The translations under genes and the position numbers were made by a program. Below are positions 4,534 through 6,112 of a DNA stretch of 6,112 nt, piece by piece; position 1 is the stretch's first letter, and every line of letters begins with the position of its first letter. The notes beneath the pieces were generated by a model. The model made no database searches. It saw only the letters and a program-made list of their open reading frames with translations, and had not been told where the DNA came from. Source of the DNA: Flavicella sp964230805 (GTDB lineage Bacteria > Bacteroidota > Bacteroidia > Flavobacteriales > Flavobacteriaceae); contig CAXRIA010000031.1 of the NCBI GenBank assembly GCA_964230805.1, positions 1-6,112 of the forward strand, written 5' to 3'.

Positions 4534-6112
4534 ATGATGAAAAATATTGTAACACTACTTTGCTTTTTAGCAGGATGGGGCGTGCACGCCCAAGAGGAAA
4601 CTTTTGTCAATATATTAGATGAAGTGTCCGTCAATGCAACAAAAAAAGACAAGAATGAAACAATTGGACAGAAAAAAATTGTTTTGACAACAAAACAAAC
4701 TGTCAAAAATCCAACTACCTTTACCTCACTGTTACGATACAATAGTCCAATCGTACTTCGCGATTACGGCAATGGCGGAACGAGTATTGCCCGATTTAGA
4801 GGAACCTCAGCTACGAATACATCGGTGCAATGGAACGGCATAAACATAAACGCCACCGGCAATGGACAAACCGACTTTAATTCATTATCTGCTAACACGG
4901 TTGACAACATCATTGTAAAAAGCGGCGGAGGCAGTGTAGAATACGGATCTGGCGCCATTGGAGGTGTTGTTCTTTTAAATGATATTTTAAATTTTAAAAA
5001 ACACCGAAGTCATCATTTGTTCACATCCTACGGAGACTTTAATACAAGTTCTATTTTTTTTAAAACCAATTACGGCTTTGAAAAATGGGCTTTCAAAATA
5101 GCTTCCTCATACAATTTTTCAGACAATAACTATCCTTTTTTGGATGCTCGATACAAAGATCAAAATGGGAATCATTTGATAAATGAAAATGGTACCTTCT
5201 ACAATTATGAAATATCACTGAGCACGGGCTATAAAATTAGCGACTTGAATACACTTTACTTTTTTACGACAAAGTTTTATGGAAATCGTCTCTTTTCAGA
5301 CGGTCTTCCAAACCCTTCTGCAGGAAGTGAAAAAAATGAAGATTTTAGTCAAAGATCATTGTTAAAATGGGTATCTCATTTCTCAAATTTCAAACAAGAA
5401 ATAAAACTTGCCTACTTGACACAAGAATTTCATTATTATGAAGACGAAAACTCCCCAAATGTCAATATTGGATCCTCGAAAAGACTTTTGATTGACTATA
5501 CCTTAAATTACCAATTTTCAAACCTTTTTAATTTAAAATCATTTTTGATTTATGAGAATACACGGGGTCTCATTGACAATAGTGAAAACAAAAAACAAAA
5601 TGCTTTTTCAATCGGAAATTCGTTGAACTTTATTCCAAACCCACAATTTAAAACTTCCTTAAGTGTTAGACAAGAGTTCAATTCTAATTTCAATGTTCCT
5701 TTATCCGTGTCACTGGCTGCTGAAAAGATGCTGAATAAAAAAATCACCTTAAAAACCAACCTATCAACCAACTATCGAGTTCCAACTTTTAACGAAAGGT
5801 ATTGGCCCATTGTAGGTAACAAAAATTTGATTCCTGAAAACTCCTATCAAGCCGATTTGGGAGTTGAATTCAAAAGTAAATCCTTTGACATAACAACCAC
5901 CCTCTATTATATCAAAATCAACAACAAAATAATTTGGGAACCCAAAGGTGGGTCTAATTTATGGAAGCCAAAAAACATACAGGGAGCAAAGAATTATGGT
6001 GCTGAAATTTTTCTGAACTTCCATAAAAATTACAACAAGCATCAAATTCAATTTTCAGGTAATTACATTTACACCATTGCAAAAAATGCGGATACCAATA
6101 AATTCTTATCCT
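4534..6112 (+). CDS. btuB: TonB-dependent outer-membrane receptor, BtuB-like (3' truncated by window edge)
   Basis: About 525 codons stay open to the right edge. Two adjacent ATGs (4534, 4537) are possible starts; I number from the second. Residues 1-19 are a signal peptide (KNIVTLLCFLAGWGVHAQ, cleavage near Ala18/Gln19). ILDEVSVNAT (26-35) fits a TonB box. The plug domain follows: NPTTFTSLLRYNSPIVLRDYG (58-78), the RFRGTSATNTSVQWNGI stretch (87-102) and VDNIIVKSGGGSVEYGSGAIGGVV (122-145). The rest is a beta-barrel of alternating aromatic strands, with NYRVPTFNERYWP near residue 413, a motif typical of BtuB-like barrels. There is no N-terminal carboxypeptidase-like domain, unlike SusC-type receptors. 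Together with ExbB/ExbD/TonB, such proteins import B12 or other corrinoids across the outer membrane. The ligand assignment rests mainly on the cobalamin riboswitch directly upstream. The last barrel strands are outside the window. Confidence 0.92.
   Translation, partial: MMKNIVTLLCFLAGWGVHAQEETFVNILDEVSVNATKKDKNETIGQKKIVLTTKQTVKNPTTFTSLLRYNSPIVLRDYGNGGTSIARFRGTSATNTSVQWNGININATGNGQTDFNSLSANTVDNIIVKSGGGSVEYGSGAIGGVVLLNDILNFKKHRSHHLFTSYGDFNTSSIFFKTNYGFEKWAFKIASSYNFSDNNYPFLDARYKDQNGNHLINENGTFYNYEISLSTGYKISDLNTLYFFTTKFYGNRLFSDGLPNPSAGSEKNEDFSQRSLLKWVSHFSNFKQEIKLAYLTQEFHYYEDENSPNVNIGSSKRLLIDYTLNYQFSNLFNLKSFLIYENTRGLIDNSENKKQNAFSIGNSLNFIPNPQFKTSLSVRQEFNSNFNVPLSVSLAAEKMLNKKITLKTNLSTNYRVPTFNERYWPIVGNKNLIPENSYQADLGVEFKSKSFDITTTLYYIKINNKIIWEPKGGSNLWKPKNIQGAKNYGAEIFLNFHKNYNKHQIQFSGNYIYTIAKNADTNKFLS

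Noticed and set aside
4105..5771. Minus-strand frames of 64-130 codons opposite the BtuF-like and receptor genes
   Set aside because: They lie antisense to conserved coding sequence or to the riboswitch, with no recognisable domains. The hydrophobic stretch in the 130-codon frame comes from reading the receptor's signal peptide and plug backwards.

Overview
This window looks like chromosomal DNA from a member of the Flavobacteriia (Bacteroidota), probably Flavobacterium or a close relative. The evidence is AT-rich intergenic DNA, promoters of the TTTG-N19-TAnnTTTG type used by the Bacteroidota primary sigma factor, start codons preceded by A-rich leaders rather than strong Shine-Dalgarno sites, and protein families whose closest remembered relatives are flavobacterial. 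The genus is an inference from memory, not a database result.

Layout. Positions 1-434 hold the 3' end of an MlaF-type ABC ATPase gene. A clear promoter (440-470) then drives a tRNA cluster, tRNA-Lys(TTT), tRNA-Tyr(GTA) and a second identical tRNA-Lys(TTT), closed by a hairpin terminator (792-817). On the minus strand follow tRNA-Gly(TCC), with its own promoter and terminator, and a two-domain cyclophilin-FKBP peptidyl-prolyl isomerase, also with its own promoter and terminator. Upstream of that, still on the minus strand, is a lipoprotein of the cobalamin/siderophore-binding (BtuF/FepB-like) family. Divergent from it on the plus strand is a second BtuF-like protein with no recognisable signal peptide. 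A cobalamin (B12) riboswitch (about 4312-4500) comes next, and then the first 525 codons of a TonB-dependent outer-membrane receptor that runs off the right edge.

How the genes fit together. The right half (2114-6112) reads as a vitamin B12 acquisition locus: a riboswitch-controlled BtuB-like receptor, a periplasmic lipoprotein that would pass the ligand to an inner-membrane ABC transporter, and a signal-less BtuF-like protein. No FecCD-type permease or BtuD ATPase lies in the window. The left half is housekeeping: lipid-asymmetry transport, tRNAs and protein folding. I see no CRISPR array, insertion sequence, phage gene or defence system. The most interesting points are the signal-less BtuF-like protein with a Cys cluster, the riboswitch apparently controlling only the receptor, and the duplicated tRNA-Lys, in which only one copy encodes CCA and both share an acceptor-stem mismatch.
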